NCBI GenBank assembly: GCA_014763715.1
Contig: JACXUV010000007.1
Location: 1-64,000, forward strand
From: Rhodobacterales bacterium
GTDB taxonomy: Bacteria; Pseudomonadota; Alphaproteobacteria; Caulobacterales; Hyphomonadaceae
Direction: 5' to 3'
Length of the DNA: 64,000 nucleotides
Positions 54,565-62,347 of this stretch are shown here, piece by piece. Both the position numbers and the translations under genes were made by a program. The notes under the pieces are model-generated. The model was not told the origin of the DNA, did not search any database, and saw nothing but the letters and a program-made list of their open reading frames with translations. Numbering within the stretch: the stretch's first letter is position 1; each line of letters opens with the position of its first letter.

Positions 54565-55449
54565 TTATGATTTCTGAGACGCTAAATTAGCGAACTTTTC
54601 AATCAGCCCCTGATTGATGTCCAAAGTCTGGCGAGCTTCCATTTGTGTAAAGTACTCTAGAAGCTCCTTAGTGTCGTCATCCAAATGAATATCAACGCCA
54701 AAATGAGCCTTTAGGCTTTTTTGTTCGTGATCAAACCAAGACACAAGCTGCTTGCTCAGCTCGCGCTTTTGGGCCAATTCAATAGGTTCACCAAGGTTAA
54801 ATTGTATTGCTCTAAGCTGCTCCAGACGCGCTCCATAACCGGCAGAGTCTTTTATTGGACTGCCAAACTCTTCCGATATCTTCTTGCCGGCTTGTTTCCT
54901 GCCATCCAAAATTATGCTGTGCACATTGCGGTAAGTGGGGAGCATTGCATCGAAGATGAAATAGGTTTCGAGCTCTTTTTTTAGAGCACGAAAATCGATC
55001 TGTTGGCCAATTCGACTGTGCTCGCCGGTTAGCGTCTCATAAAGAGACCAAATTTCCTTCCACCGGTGTTTTTCGTCATTGGCGCTGTATAGGCGAGCAT
55101 GACGAACTCTACTCATCAGAGTTTCTCTGGAATAGATTGCGACTATCTCTTTGAGTTGATCGATGAGTTTTGCGGCTTCGGCTTGTTTGTCTTCCCAAAG
55201 CTCAGCCTCGAATCCAAGGCCTTTGAATTTCCGAAATTTCGTAAAGTTCGCGTAGATAAAGCAGAAAATTCCTGCGGCAGAGACGGATACAAATTCTGTA
55301 ACGTTGGAATTACGCAGAGCCAAAAGCGCAAAGACAAAAAGTGCTATTCCAAAAAAGCGAAATAGGGACTTTTCCCAATTGCGATACACCCAATCGGCCG
55401 TAGCAGAAAGCCAACCGCGCTTTGTAGATTCATCGTTGTCCGACACCAT
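54565..55449 (-). CDS. orphan membrane protein with helical cytosolic domain, AT-rich gene
   Basis: 294 residues. Two membrane segments (about 31-46 and 51-68) lie after a basic start; the rest is predicted helical and soluble (EAELWEDKQAEAAKLIDQLKEIVAIYS; KELETYFIFDAMLPTYRNVHSIILDGRKQAGKKI). I do not recognise the family. Codon use is clearly AT-richer than every neighbour, suggesting recent gain. ATG 55449 is used; a TTG at 55452 is in frame. A -10-like TATAAT lies just upstream. It ends eight bases from the convergent cobT. Confidence 0.72.
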   Translation of the reverse strand: MVSDNDESTKRGWLSATADWVYRNWEKSLFRFFGIALFVFALLALRNSNVTEFVSVSAAGIFCFIYANFTKFRKFKGLGFEAELWEDKQAEAAKLIDQLKEIVAIYSRETLMSRVRHARLYSANDEKHRWKEIWSLYETLTGEHSRIGQQIDFRALKKELETYFIFDAMLPTYRNVHSIILDGRKQAGKKISEEFGSPIKDSAGYGARLEQLRAIQFNLGEPIELAQKRELSKQLVSWFDHEQKSLKAHFGVDIHLDDDTKELLEYFTQMEARQTLDINQGLIEKFANLASQKS

Positions 55450-55458
55450 CAACTCTCT

Positions 55459-55464
55459 ATTATA
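55459..55464 (-). promoter_or_regulatory. -10-like TATAAT upstream of the orphan gene
   Basis: Minus-strand TATAAT, 9 bases before the ATG at 55449. A start about six bases after it would leave almost no leader. No good -35 is visible. Confidence 0.35.
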
Positions 55465-55503
55465 CGCTCAGCTTGCGAGAACTCAGTTTAGTAGCAAAAT
55501 AAC

Positions 55504-56406
55504 TCAATCAAAAGAAGGAAACCCGCCCGCCTTGCTGAGGGATGAGCTGACGGGGTGTTGCAGCACCGTCTCCAGCCATTTGGCGGTCTTGATCAGTTTG
55601 CTGAGGTCCAGCCCTGTCTCGAAGCCACCGCGTTCCAGCATGTAGACCACGTCTTCCGTCGCCACATTGCCCGTTGCCGCCGGGGCGAAGGGGCAGCCGC
55701 CGATGCCGCCGCAGCTGGCGTCGATCACATCGACACCCGCATCCACGGCGGCGGCCACGTTTGCCAGCGCCTGTCCGCGCGTGTCGTGGAAATGCATGCG
55801 CAGGAACACGTCCGGCGCTTCCATCCGCACCCGGTCGATGGCGCGGCGCACGGACCATGGGTCTGCCACGCCGATCGTGTCGCCAAGGGCGAGTTCCCCG
55901 GCGCCTGCGCGCTGGGCCTGCGCCGCGAGACTGCCGACGACGGCAAGGTCCACTTCGCCGTCATAGGGATCGCCGAAGGCAACCGAGATCGTGGCGGAGA
56001 GGGGGATGCCCGCCTCCAGGATCAGCGGCGCGCATTGGGCCAGCATGTCGGCGCTGTCCTGCGGGCTCATGCCCTGGTTCTTCCGGCCGAAGGTTTCGCT
56101 GGCGACGAGAACGAAATTGATCTCGTCGGCTTTCGCATCAATGGCGCGGCGCACCCCCTTTTCATTCAGGGCAAGCGCGATGTGGCGTGTCGGTTTCGTG
56201 CGGTCCAGCCCGGCGAAGACGGCGGGGCTGTCGGCCATTTTCGGCACGGCCTTCGGATTGACGAAACTGCCCGACTCCATGCGCTTCACGCCGGCCTCTT
56301 CCAGCCGGGCGATGAATTCCAGCTTCTGCTCGGTCGTCAGGTTTGCCGGATCGTTCTGCAGCCCGTCGCGGGGGCCGACTTCCACGATGTCGATGCGTCG
56401 GGTCAT
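55504..56406 (-). CDS. mvaB: hydroxymethylglutaryl-CoA lyase
   Basis: 300 residues, TIM barrel. RIDIVEVGPRDGLQND carries the metal/substrate Arg-Asp; MRMHFHDTRGQALANV the metal-binding His pair and ASCGGIGGCPFAPAATGNVATEDVVYML the catalytic Cys loop. It cleaves HMG-CoA to acetoacetate and acetyl-CoA in leucine degradation. Six bases separate it from the enoyl-CoA hydratase upstream. Confidence 0.92.
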   Translation of the reverse strand: MTRRIDIVEVGPRDGLQNDPANLTTEQKLEFIARLEEAGVKRMESGSFVNPKAVPKMADSPAVFAGLDRTKPTRHIALALNEKGVRRAIDAKADEINFVLVASETFGRKNQGMSPQDSADMLAQCAPLILEAGIPLSATISVAFGDPYDGEVDLAVVGSLAAQAQRAGAGELALGDTIGVADPWSVRRAIDRVRMEAPDVFLRMHFHDTRGQALANVAAAVDAGVDVIDASCGGIGGCPFAPAATGNVATEDVVYMLERGGFETGLDLSKLIKTAKWLETVLQHPVSSSLSKAGGFPSFD

Positions 56407-56412
56407 GACTGT

Positions 56413-57228
56413 CTATCTTCCTTTGAATGCCGCGGCACGGCGCTCCACAAAGCTCGCCACACCTTCCTTGAAGTCGAATGTGGTGAAGCTTTCCTCCATT
56501 GCAGCATCCGCATCTGCAAGGGAATCGCCGAAACTCTGGAAATAGGTCTTGCGCACCTGCTGTTTCATCACCGCGACAGAGCGGGGGGAGACCATAGTGG
56601 CCAGGTGATGCGCGGTCTGCTGCACATTCCCCATCAGCTCGCCCACCGGCAGGGCCGCATTGACGAGGCCAAGCTCGGCGGCCTCCCGGCCCGTGAACTT
56701 GCGTGCGGTGAACAACAGGTCCAGCGCCTTCGCCTCGCCGATCAGGCGCGGCAGCAGCCAGGCGATGCCATGTTCGGCAATCAGGCCGCGCTGGGAAAAG
56801 GCGGTCGTGAACTTCGCCTCGGCGGCGGCGTAGCGCAGGTCCGCGAACAGGGCGAAGATCAGGCCGATCCCGGCACAGGCCCCGTTGATCGCCGCGATGA
56901 TCGGCTTCGGGCAGGCATACATGTAGCCGAACCGGCCGGGATAGAGATCGCGCAGCTCGGACGGGGCTTCCTCGATCTCCGCCATCCGGTTGCGCGCGCC
57001 GCCCTGGATGCCCTGCAGCACGTCCATGTCCGCTCCGGCGCAGAAGCCGCGCCCGGCGCCGGTCACCACGATGACGCGCACGGCCTCGTCCTGCCCGGCG
57101 GTGACGATGGCGTGCTTCAGCTCATTGTGCATGACATCGGTCCAAGCGTTCAGCCGGTCGGGCCGGTTGAGGGTCAGCGTCAGGACGCCGTCTTTTTGGT
57201 CGCTCAGGATCTGCTGGTAGTCCGTCAT
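56413..57228 (-). CDS. enoyl-CoA hydratase/isomerase family protein
   Basis: 271 residues from ATG 57228, decided by GGAGG seven bases upstream; the ATG at 57234 is only one base from that site. Crotonase motifs are LTLNRPDRLNAW, VTGAGRGFCAGADM (oxyanion hole) and AINGACAGIGLIFALFADLRYAA. Adjacent HMG-CoA lyase suggests branched-chain or leucine catabolism; methylglutaconyl-CoA hydratase is one option. Confidence 0.9.
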   Translation of the reverse strand: MTDYQQILSDQKDGVLTLTLNRPDRLNAWTDVMHNELKHAIVTAGQDEAVRVIVVTGAGRGFCAGADMDVLQGIQGGARNRMAEIEEAPSELRDLYPGRFGYMYACPKPIIAAINGACAGIGLIFALFADLRYAAAEAKFTTAFSQRGLIAEHGIAWLLPRLIGEAKALDLLFTARKFTGREAAELGLVNAALPVGELMGNVQQTAHHLATMVSPRSVAVMKQQVRKTYFQSFGDSLADADAAMEESFTTFDFKEGVASFVERRAAAFKGR

Positions 57229-57235
57229 AGTCATG

Positions 57236-57240
57236 CCTCC
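57236..57240 (-). promoter_or_regulatory. Shine-Dalgarno deciding the enoyl-CoA hydratase start
   Basis: Minus-strand GGAGG; seven bases to ATG 57228 but one base to ATG 57234. Confidence 0.65.
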
Positions 57241-57326
57241 GTCATGAATTGGTCCGTTATGGACTCGTATAATGCCAGACTAGACTGTGGCTGGCGCAAA
57301 GGGGAGGGGTGACGTATGGAGCGGTC

Positions 57327-57728
57327 ATGACCCAGTTTCCGCCCCCCCTTTCCGGCAGCGAGCAGGACGAGACACTCGCCCTGCGCCCGAAGTTCAATGC
57401 CGACGGTCTCGTAGCCGCCATTACACAGGACGCTGAAACCGGCGAGGTGCTGATGCTGGCCTGGATGAACGCCGAAGCGCTCACCGCCACGCTTGAAACG
57501 CGCCGCGCGACCTACTGGTCCCGCTCGCGCGGGGAATTGTGGGTGAAAGGCGAAACTTCCGGCCATACGCAGGAGGTCGTCGAGGTGCGTATCGACTGCG
57601 ATCAGGACGCGGTTCTGCTGAAGGTACGGCAGACTGGCGGGGCCTGTCACACCGGCCGGGCGAGTTGCTTCTACCGCATTGTCCCCTTTGACGGGTCTCC
57701 GCTTTCGAAAGACCCGCACATGAGCTAG
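57327..57728 (+). CDS. hisI: phosphoribosyl-AMP cyclohydrolase
   Basis: 133 residues. [71 protein letters not shown] and [14 protein letters not shown] contain the zinc and magnesium ligands. It opens the purine ring of PR-AMP in histidine synthesis, here as a monofunctional enzyme without a HisE domain. ATG 57327 with GGAG six bases before it is preferred to GTG 57309. No other his gene is nearby. Confidence 0.94.
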   Translation: MTQFPPPLSGSEQDETLALRPKFNADGLVAAITQDAETGEVLMLAWMNAEALTATLETRRATYWSRSRGELWVKGETSGHTQEVVEVRIDCDQDAVLLKVRQTGGACHTGRASCFYRIVPFDGSPLSKDPHMS

Positions 57729-57767
57729 GCTGACCTGACTGGGTTAGCTGATCTTAAGGGGGATTCG

Positions 57768-58667
57768 ATGCGCTTGTTCCATGCGCTGCTCGCCACAACT
57801 GCGTTCACACTTGCGCCGGCCTGCGCGCCGAAATCGGCTCCGGCGGATACGCCCTCCGAACCGGCTGCAGAGATTGTTGCGGAAGCGGAAGCGCCTGCGC
57901 CGCTCACCGTGAACGTGCTCGATTGCGGCAGCCTGACCGTCACCGATCTCGACGCGTTTTCCAGCGCCGGGGACTATGCTGGCCAGACCGATACGCTGAC
58001 GGACACCTGCTACCTGATCAACCATCCCGATGGCCGTCTCCTGTGGGATCTCGGCCTGCCGGGCATGCTGGTCGGGGCAGGTGAGCAGACGGTCGGCGGC
58101 ATCTTCAAGGTGTCGATGGGCAAGACGATCACGCAGCAGCTTGCCGATCTCGGCCTGACGCCTGCGGACATCAAGTATCTCTCCCTGTCACATGACCATT
58201 TCGACCATATCGGCCAGATCGACCAGGTTCAGGGCGTCACCTGGATCGTGCAGGAAGACGAATATAACGACATGTTCCCGCCGGAGGGGGCAGCTACGCA
58301 GGCGGCGGATCCGCAGCTGGCCGCGATGTGGGCCGCGTTCCGTCCGCTGGAGCCGCTGAAGATCAAGGGCGACCATGATGTCTTCGGCGACGGCACTGTG
58401 AAGATCCTGGAGATGCCGGGCCACACGCCGGGACATTCCGTGCTGCTGCTGGACATGCCGGAAAGCGGGCCCGTCCTGCTGGCCGGAGACCTCTATCACC
58501 GCAAGGAAAGCCGCACCCTGCGCCGTGTGCCGCGGTTTAACTGGAGCGAACCGGAGACGCTGGCCTCCATGGACAAGTTCGAAGCACTGGCCAGCGAGCT
58601 TGGCGCGAAGGTGATCCTTCAGCACGAACCGGATGATGTTGAGCCACTTGGCGGCGTGATCCGGTAG
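57768..58667 (+). CDS. metallo-beta-lactamase lipoprotein, N-acyl-homoserine-lactonase-like
   Basis: 299 residues. Signal ends in the atypical lipobox APAC (Cys19), so it is probably secreted or lipidated. The MBL zinc motif is HDHFDH (142-147), with GHTPGHSV and AGDLY completing the site. The N-terminal VLDCGSLTVTDLDAF and YLINHPDGRLLWDLGLP resemble AiiA/AttM quorum-quenching lactonases. Lactone cleavage is inferred; other hydrolase roles are possible. Five bases separate it from the GH16 gene. Confidence 0.84.
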   Translation: MRLFHALLATTAFTLAPACAPKSAPADTPSEPAAEIVAEAEAPAPLTVNVLDCGSLTVTDLDAFSSAGDYAGQTDTLTDTCYLINHPDGRLLWDLGLPGMLVGAGEQTVGGIFKVSMGKTITQQLADLGLTPADIKYLSLSHDHFDHIGQIDQVQGVTWIVQEDEYNDMFPPEGAATQAADPQLAAMWAAFRPLEPLKIKGDHDVFGDGTVKILEMPGHTPGHSVLLLDMPESGPVLLAGDLYHRKESRTLRRVPRFNWSEPETLASMDKFEALASELGAKVILQHEPDDVEPLGGVIR

Positions 58668-58672
58668 GAGGC

Positions 58673-59512
58673 ATGAAACGCCTCTTCGCATCCCTGTTCC
58701 TGGTCCTGTTTGTCGGCGCCTGTGAGACACAGACATTTTCGGCGCTGGATGAGCAGTCGCCGGAATGGCGGCTTGTCTTCCACGACGATTTCAGCGGCAG
58801 TGGCCGTCCGGACCCGGATAAATGGATATCCAAGGAGTATAACCGCCGTCCGAATCCGGATGGCCCGGATGGCTGGTGGGATCCTGGCAATGTCTACCTG
58901 AACGGGCTGGGCCAGCTGGTGATCAAGGCAACCGTCATCAAGAACCGCAATCCGGATGAGGATATCGACCCCTACGACTATGCCAGCGGCATGGTTTCGA
59001 CCGAGGGGAAGTTCGAACAGAAGTTCGGCCGTTTTGAAGTGCGGGCGAAACTGCCTCATGCGCCGGGCTGGTGGACGGCGTTCTGGCTGTTCTCCCAATC
59101 GGTCCACAATGTCGACGGATCCGGACGGGACGGCACCGAGGTCGACATCATGGAAGCCTTCGGCTGGAACGACAAGGTCAACCATGCCCTCCACTGGGAC
59201 GGCTACGAGAAACAGCACCAGTGGAGCGCCTTCGATTCAATACGGCCCGGCATTCGCAAGGGTTGGCACACATTCGCGCTGGAATGGTTCCCGGACGAAT
59301 ATGTGTTCTATGTCGACGGGCAGGAAACCTGGCGCACATCTGCCGGCGGGGTCAGCCAGGTGCCTTTGTGGGTGAAGCTGTCCGGCGAAGTGGATTCGAC
59401 GGACGCGCTCGCAAACATCTGGTGGGCGAACAAGCCGAACCCGCGGAAGTTTCCCGACATGTTCGTGATTGACTGGGTGCGTGTCTACGAGCACGTTCCG
59501 CCGACGGACTAG
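58673..59512 (+). CDS. glycoside hydrolase family 16 lipoprotein
   Basis: 279 residues. Lipobox VGAC (Cys17). A jelly-roll GH16 domain with EVDIME (Glu156, Asp158, Glu161), the retaining catalytic pair, and WWTAFWLFSQ and GWHTFALEWFPDEYVFYVDGQ around it. It would cleave beta-1,3/1,4-glucans, agar or carrageenan types at the cell surface; the specific polymer is unknown. Probably co-transcribed with the lactonase-like gene. Confidence 0.9.
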   Translation: MKRLFASLFLVLFVGACETQTFSALDEQSPEWRLVFHDDFSGSGRPDPDKWISKEYNRRPNPDGPDGWWDPGNVYLNGLGQLVIKATVIKNRNPDEDIDPYDYASGMVSTEGKFEQKFGRFEVRAKLPHAPGWWTAFWLFSQSVHNVDGSGRDGTEVDIMEAFGWNDKVNHALHWDGYEKQHQWSAFDSIRPGIRKGWHTFALEWFPDEYVFYVDGQETWRTSAGGVSQVPLWVKLSGEVDSTDALANIWWANKPNPRKFPDMFVIDWVRVYEHVPPTD

Positions 59513-59553
59513 GAGTCTGTCCTCCAGCCGCCGGCAGGATGCAGGAGAAGGGG

Positions 59554-61254
59554 CTAGTTGCCCCCCTCCACGAGACGGCGCGCGATGACCATGGCCTGCA
59601 CTTCACCGGCACCCTCGAAGATGTTTAGGATGCGGGCATCCTGCAGGATGCGGCTGATCGTGTATTCGAGAGCAAAGCCGTTACCGCCGTGAATTTGTAC
59701 GGCATTGTCTGCGGCGGCCCAGGCCACGCGGGCGGCCAGCAGTTTCGCCATGCCGGCTTCGAGATCGCAGCGCTTGCCTTCGTCTTTCTGGCGCGCGGAA
59801 AAATAGGTCAGCTGACGGACGCCGACCAGTTCGGCCGCCATCATGACAAGCTTGTTCGAGACGCGGGGGAACTCGAAGATCGGCTTGCCGAACTGGTTAC
59901 GGTCCAGGGCGTATTGCAGGCCGGTCTCGAAGGCGTTCTGGCCAACGCCGATGGCGCGGGCAGCGGTCTGGATACGGGCGCTTTCGAACGTAGCCATCAG
60001 GTGCTTGAAGCCCTGGCCCTCGACGCCGCCGAGCAGGTTCTCGGACTTCACCTTGAACCCGTCGAAGCCGATCTCGTATTCCTTCATACCGCGATAGCCG
60101 AGCACTTCGATCTCGCCGCCCGTCATGCCTTCGGCAGGGAAGGGGGTGGCATCGTCGCCGCGCGGTTTTTCGGCCAGGAACATGGAGAGGCCGGAGAAAT
60201 TGTTCGTGGCCGGATCGGTCCGGGCGAGCAGCGTCATCAGGTCGGCGCGGACCGGGTGGGTGATCCAGGTCTTGTTGCCGGTGATGGTGTAGTTGATGCC
60301 GTCGGCATCCTTCACGGCGCGGGTGCGCAGGGAGCCGAGGTCGGAGCCCGTGTTCGGTTCGGTGAACACGGCGGTCGGCAGGATTTCACCGCTTGCGATC
60401 AGGGGCAGCCATTTCTGCTTCTGGTCGTCGGTGCCGCCGATCAGGATCAGTTCGGCCGCGATTTCGGAACGGGTGCCGAGCGAGCCGGTGCCGATATAGC
60501 CGCGGGAAAGTTCTTCCGAGACGACGCACATGGCCGTCTTGCCCATACCGAGGCCGCCGAACTCTTCCGGAATGGTCAGGCCGAACACGCCGAGTTCGGC
60601 CATCTCGTTGACGACGTCCATCGGGATGTAGTCATTGCGCAGGTGCCAGCCATGGGCGAACGGCTTGATCCGCTCGGCCGCATATTTGGAGAACTGGTCG
60701 CGCACCATGCTCATGGTTTCGTCGAGCCCGGTTTCCTCAACCGTGTTGCGCGACAGGGCATCCGGCAGCAGCTTTGCGGCGGCGGCCATGGTTTCCGGCG
60801 TCTTGCCTTCGGCGATGAAGCGCTGAATCGCCGGGGCGGACAGGAGGGCAATGTCATCCGCCGTGCAACCAAGATCTGCCGGGCGGATCATCTCGCCCTG
60901 GTTCATCGGAATGCCGCCGCTCAGCTGGGAGAGGTATTCGGCAAACAGGATCTGGGACAGGAGCTGTTCGGCTTCGCCAAACTTGCCGTCGGCTTCCAGG
61001 CGGCGGGCCCAGCCAGCGGTCTGGCGCAGCGTTTCGAGGTAAGTCGCAATCCAGGACAGGCCGTGTGCGGCATGCTGGTGGCGCTCGAAAGCCTTGCGGT
61101 CCTGCTTGCCTTCCGGCGTGCTGACCCGTGCGCGGACAGAGGCGCGCGCGGCTTCGACAAATGGCTCAACGGCGGCGACGGCCGCATCCATCGCTGCGGG
61201 AAGATCGTTCATTACCAATTTCTGCTGTTCCTTGACCGCTTCAGATACGCTCAT
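59554..61254 (-). CDS. mcd: (2S)-methylsuccinyl-CoA dehydrogenase-like acyl-CoA dehydrogenase
   Basis: 566 residues, about 170 longer than an ordinary acyl-CoA dehydrogenase. The extra N-terminal part (HQHAAHGLSWIATYLETLRQTAGWARRLE; LSGGIPMNQGEMIRP) is the feature I associate with ethylmalonyl-CoA-pathway Mcd. The dehydrogenase core has VTEPNTGSDLGSLRTRA, ITGNKTWITH and the C-terminal QIHGGNGFALEYTISRILQDARI. It would oxidise methylsuccinyl-CoA to mesaconyl-CoA, the substrate of the mch product here. A promoter and box precede it. Confidence 0.84.
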   Translation of the reverse strand: MSVSEAVKEQQKLVMNDLPAAMDAAVAAVEPFVEAARASVRARVSTPEGKQDRKAFERHQHAAHGLSWIATYLETLRQTAGWARRLEADGKFGEAEQLLSQILFAEYLSQLSGGIPMNQGEMIRPADLGCTADDIALLSAPAIQRFIAEGKTPETMAAAAKLLPDALSRNTVEETGLDETMSMVRDQFSKYAAERIKPFAHGWHLRNDYIPMDVVNEMAELGVFGLTIPEEFGGLGMGKTAMCVVSEELSRGYIGTGSLGTRSEIAAELILIGGTDDQKQKWLPLIASGEILPTAVFTEPNTGSDLGSLRTRAVKDADGINYTITGNKTWITHPVRADLMTLLARTDPATNNFSGLSMFLAEKPRGDDATPFPAEGMTGGEIEVLGYRGMKEYEIGFDGFKVKSENLLGGVEGQGFKHLMATFESARIQTAARAIGVGQNAFETGLQYALDRNQFGKPIFEFPRVSNKLVMMAAELVGVRQLTYFSARQKDEGKRCDLEAGMAKLLAARVAWAAADNAVQIHGGNGFALEYTISRILQDARILNIFEGAGEVQAMVIARRLVEGGN

Positions 61255-61280
61255 GTCCTGCCCCTTTTCAGTTTTTTGCC

Positions 61281-61309
61281 CTTATAGGCATCTCGTTTCG
61301 CCCTGTCAG
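61281..61309 (-). promoter_or_regulatory. promoter of the methylsuccinyl-CoA dehydrogenase gene
   Basis: Minus strand: CTGACA (61309-61304), 17-base spacer, TATAAG (61286-61281). The predicted start is about 20 bases before the ATG. Both hexamers match the sigma-70 consensus in five of six positions. Confidence 0.6.
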
Positions 61310-61322
61310 GCCATATTTGTGC

Positions 61323-61330
61323 GGTGCAAC
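61323..61330 (-). promoter_or_regulatory. GTTGCACC box upstream of the mcd promoter
   Basis: Minus-strand GTTGCACC, 13 bases upstream of the -35, identical to the box at 14906-14913 before the malyl-CoA-type gene. A position near -50 suits an activator. Confidence 0.4.
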
Positions 61331-61341
61331 AACGCAGGGGC

Positions 61342-62151
61342 CTATTCGATCCTGCGGAAACGTTTTCCCTGAGACCGGACCATGGCCCGCCCCAGCGGTT
61401 CGGGCAGGATACGGGTCAGTGTGGCCATGCCCTTGTTGACAAGACCGGGTACGATGACCGGCTGGCCCCGGTTCACTGCCTCGATGCCCTGCCGGACGAC
61501 GGGCTCTGCGGGCATCCACATCCATTTGGGCATCTTGTTGGTGTCTTCCCGCGTGCCGTTGACGTCATGGAATTCGGTCCAGGTAAAGCCGGGGCAGAGG
61601 GCGGTGCAGTGAATGTCGGCATGGCCCAGCGCCTGGCATTCGGCATTCAGGCTTTCGGAGAACTTGATCAGGCCCGCCTTGACGCTGGCATAGAGCGTAT
61701 GGCCCGCGCTGCCTGCCGCATAGCCTGCAAGGGACGCGACATTGATGATACGGCCATAGCCCCGCTCGGCCATGCCCGGCAGGACGCGATGGGCCAGTTC
61801 CAGCGGGGCCGTGTAGAGGACCTGTATGAAGGCGGCCTGATCTTTCCAACTGGTGGAGAAAAAGGTCCCCGGCAGGCCGTATCCGGCATTGTTGACCAGG
61901 GCGTCGACATGGCGGCCCTTGCCGGCAAGAGTGGCGAGGAGCCTCGCCGGTGCAGCGGGGTCGGCCAGGTCTTCAGCGATCGTGATAGCTGAAATCTTGT
62001 ACTTTTCCTGTATTTCTCCGGCGAGAGCGTCCAGACGCTCTGCCCGCCGAGCTGTCAGGGCAACATCCCAGCCCAAGGCAGCGTACTGTCTGGCAAATTC
62101 TGCCCCGATTCCGGCAGAAGCGCCTGTAATAAGGCAAAGTCGACGATCCAT
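61342..62151 (-). CDS. short-chain dehydrogenase/reductase
   Basis: 269 residues. Rossmann motif TGASAGIG, NNAGYG, catalytic Ser in NVASLAG and the YASVK Tyr/Lys pair; the C-terminal part resembles cytoplasmic classical SDRs with a long C-terminal helix. The gene is upstream of mcd on the same strand with an 87-base gap that holds a promoter, so the two may be separate units. Substrate unknown. Confidence 0.88.
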   Translation of the reverse strand: MDRRLCLITGASAGIGAEFARQYAALGWDVALTARRAERLDALAGEIQEKYKISAITIAEDLADPAAPARLLATLAGKGRHVDALVNNAGYGLPGTFFSTSWKDQAAFIQVLYTAPLELAHRVLPGMAERGYGRIINVASLAGYAAGSAGHTLYASVKAGLIKFSESLNAECQALGHADIHCTALCPGFTWTEFHDVNGTREDTNKMPKWMWMPAEPVVRQGIEAVNRGQPVIVPGLVNKGMATLTRILPEPLGRAMVRSQGKRFRRIE

Positions 62152-62335
62152 TCCGGTTAGAATCTCCTCAAATTGGGGCGGAAGTTATGTGACGCGAATG
62201 CAACAAGCTGGAAAACAAATGGCTGCTGACTGGGTAGCGGGCTTGTAGATTCTAACTTCGAATTCACTTTTGCGGGTGAGATCAGGTGAACTCCGTATCG
62301 AGCTGCCTCCTCTCGGGCACCCTCTAGTAACCCTG

Positions 62336-62340
62336 AAGGA
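62336..62340 (+). promoter_or_regulatory. Shine-Dalgarno of the TonB-dependent receptor
   Basis: AAGGA seven bases before ATG 62348. The 195-base upstream gap from the divergent SDR must hold the promoter; I cannot mark it with confidence. Confidence 0.5.
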
Positions 62341-62347
62341 ATTACAA

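Noticed and set aside
55555-57312. 585-residue + strand frame across mvaB and the enoyl-CoA hydratase
   Set aside because: It crosses two well-supported minus-strand genes and shows no family motif of its own.
59689-61287. 532-residue + strand frame over the methylsuccinyl-CoA dehydrogenase gene
   Set aside because: The dehydrogenase motifs and a promoter are on the minus strand; this is a shadow.
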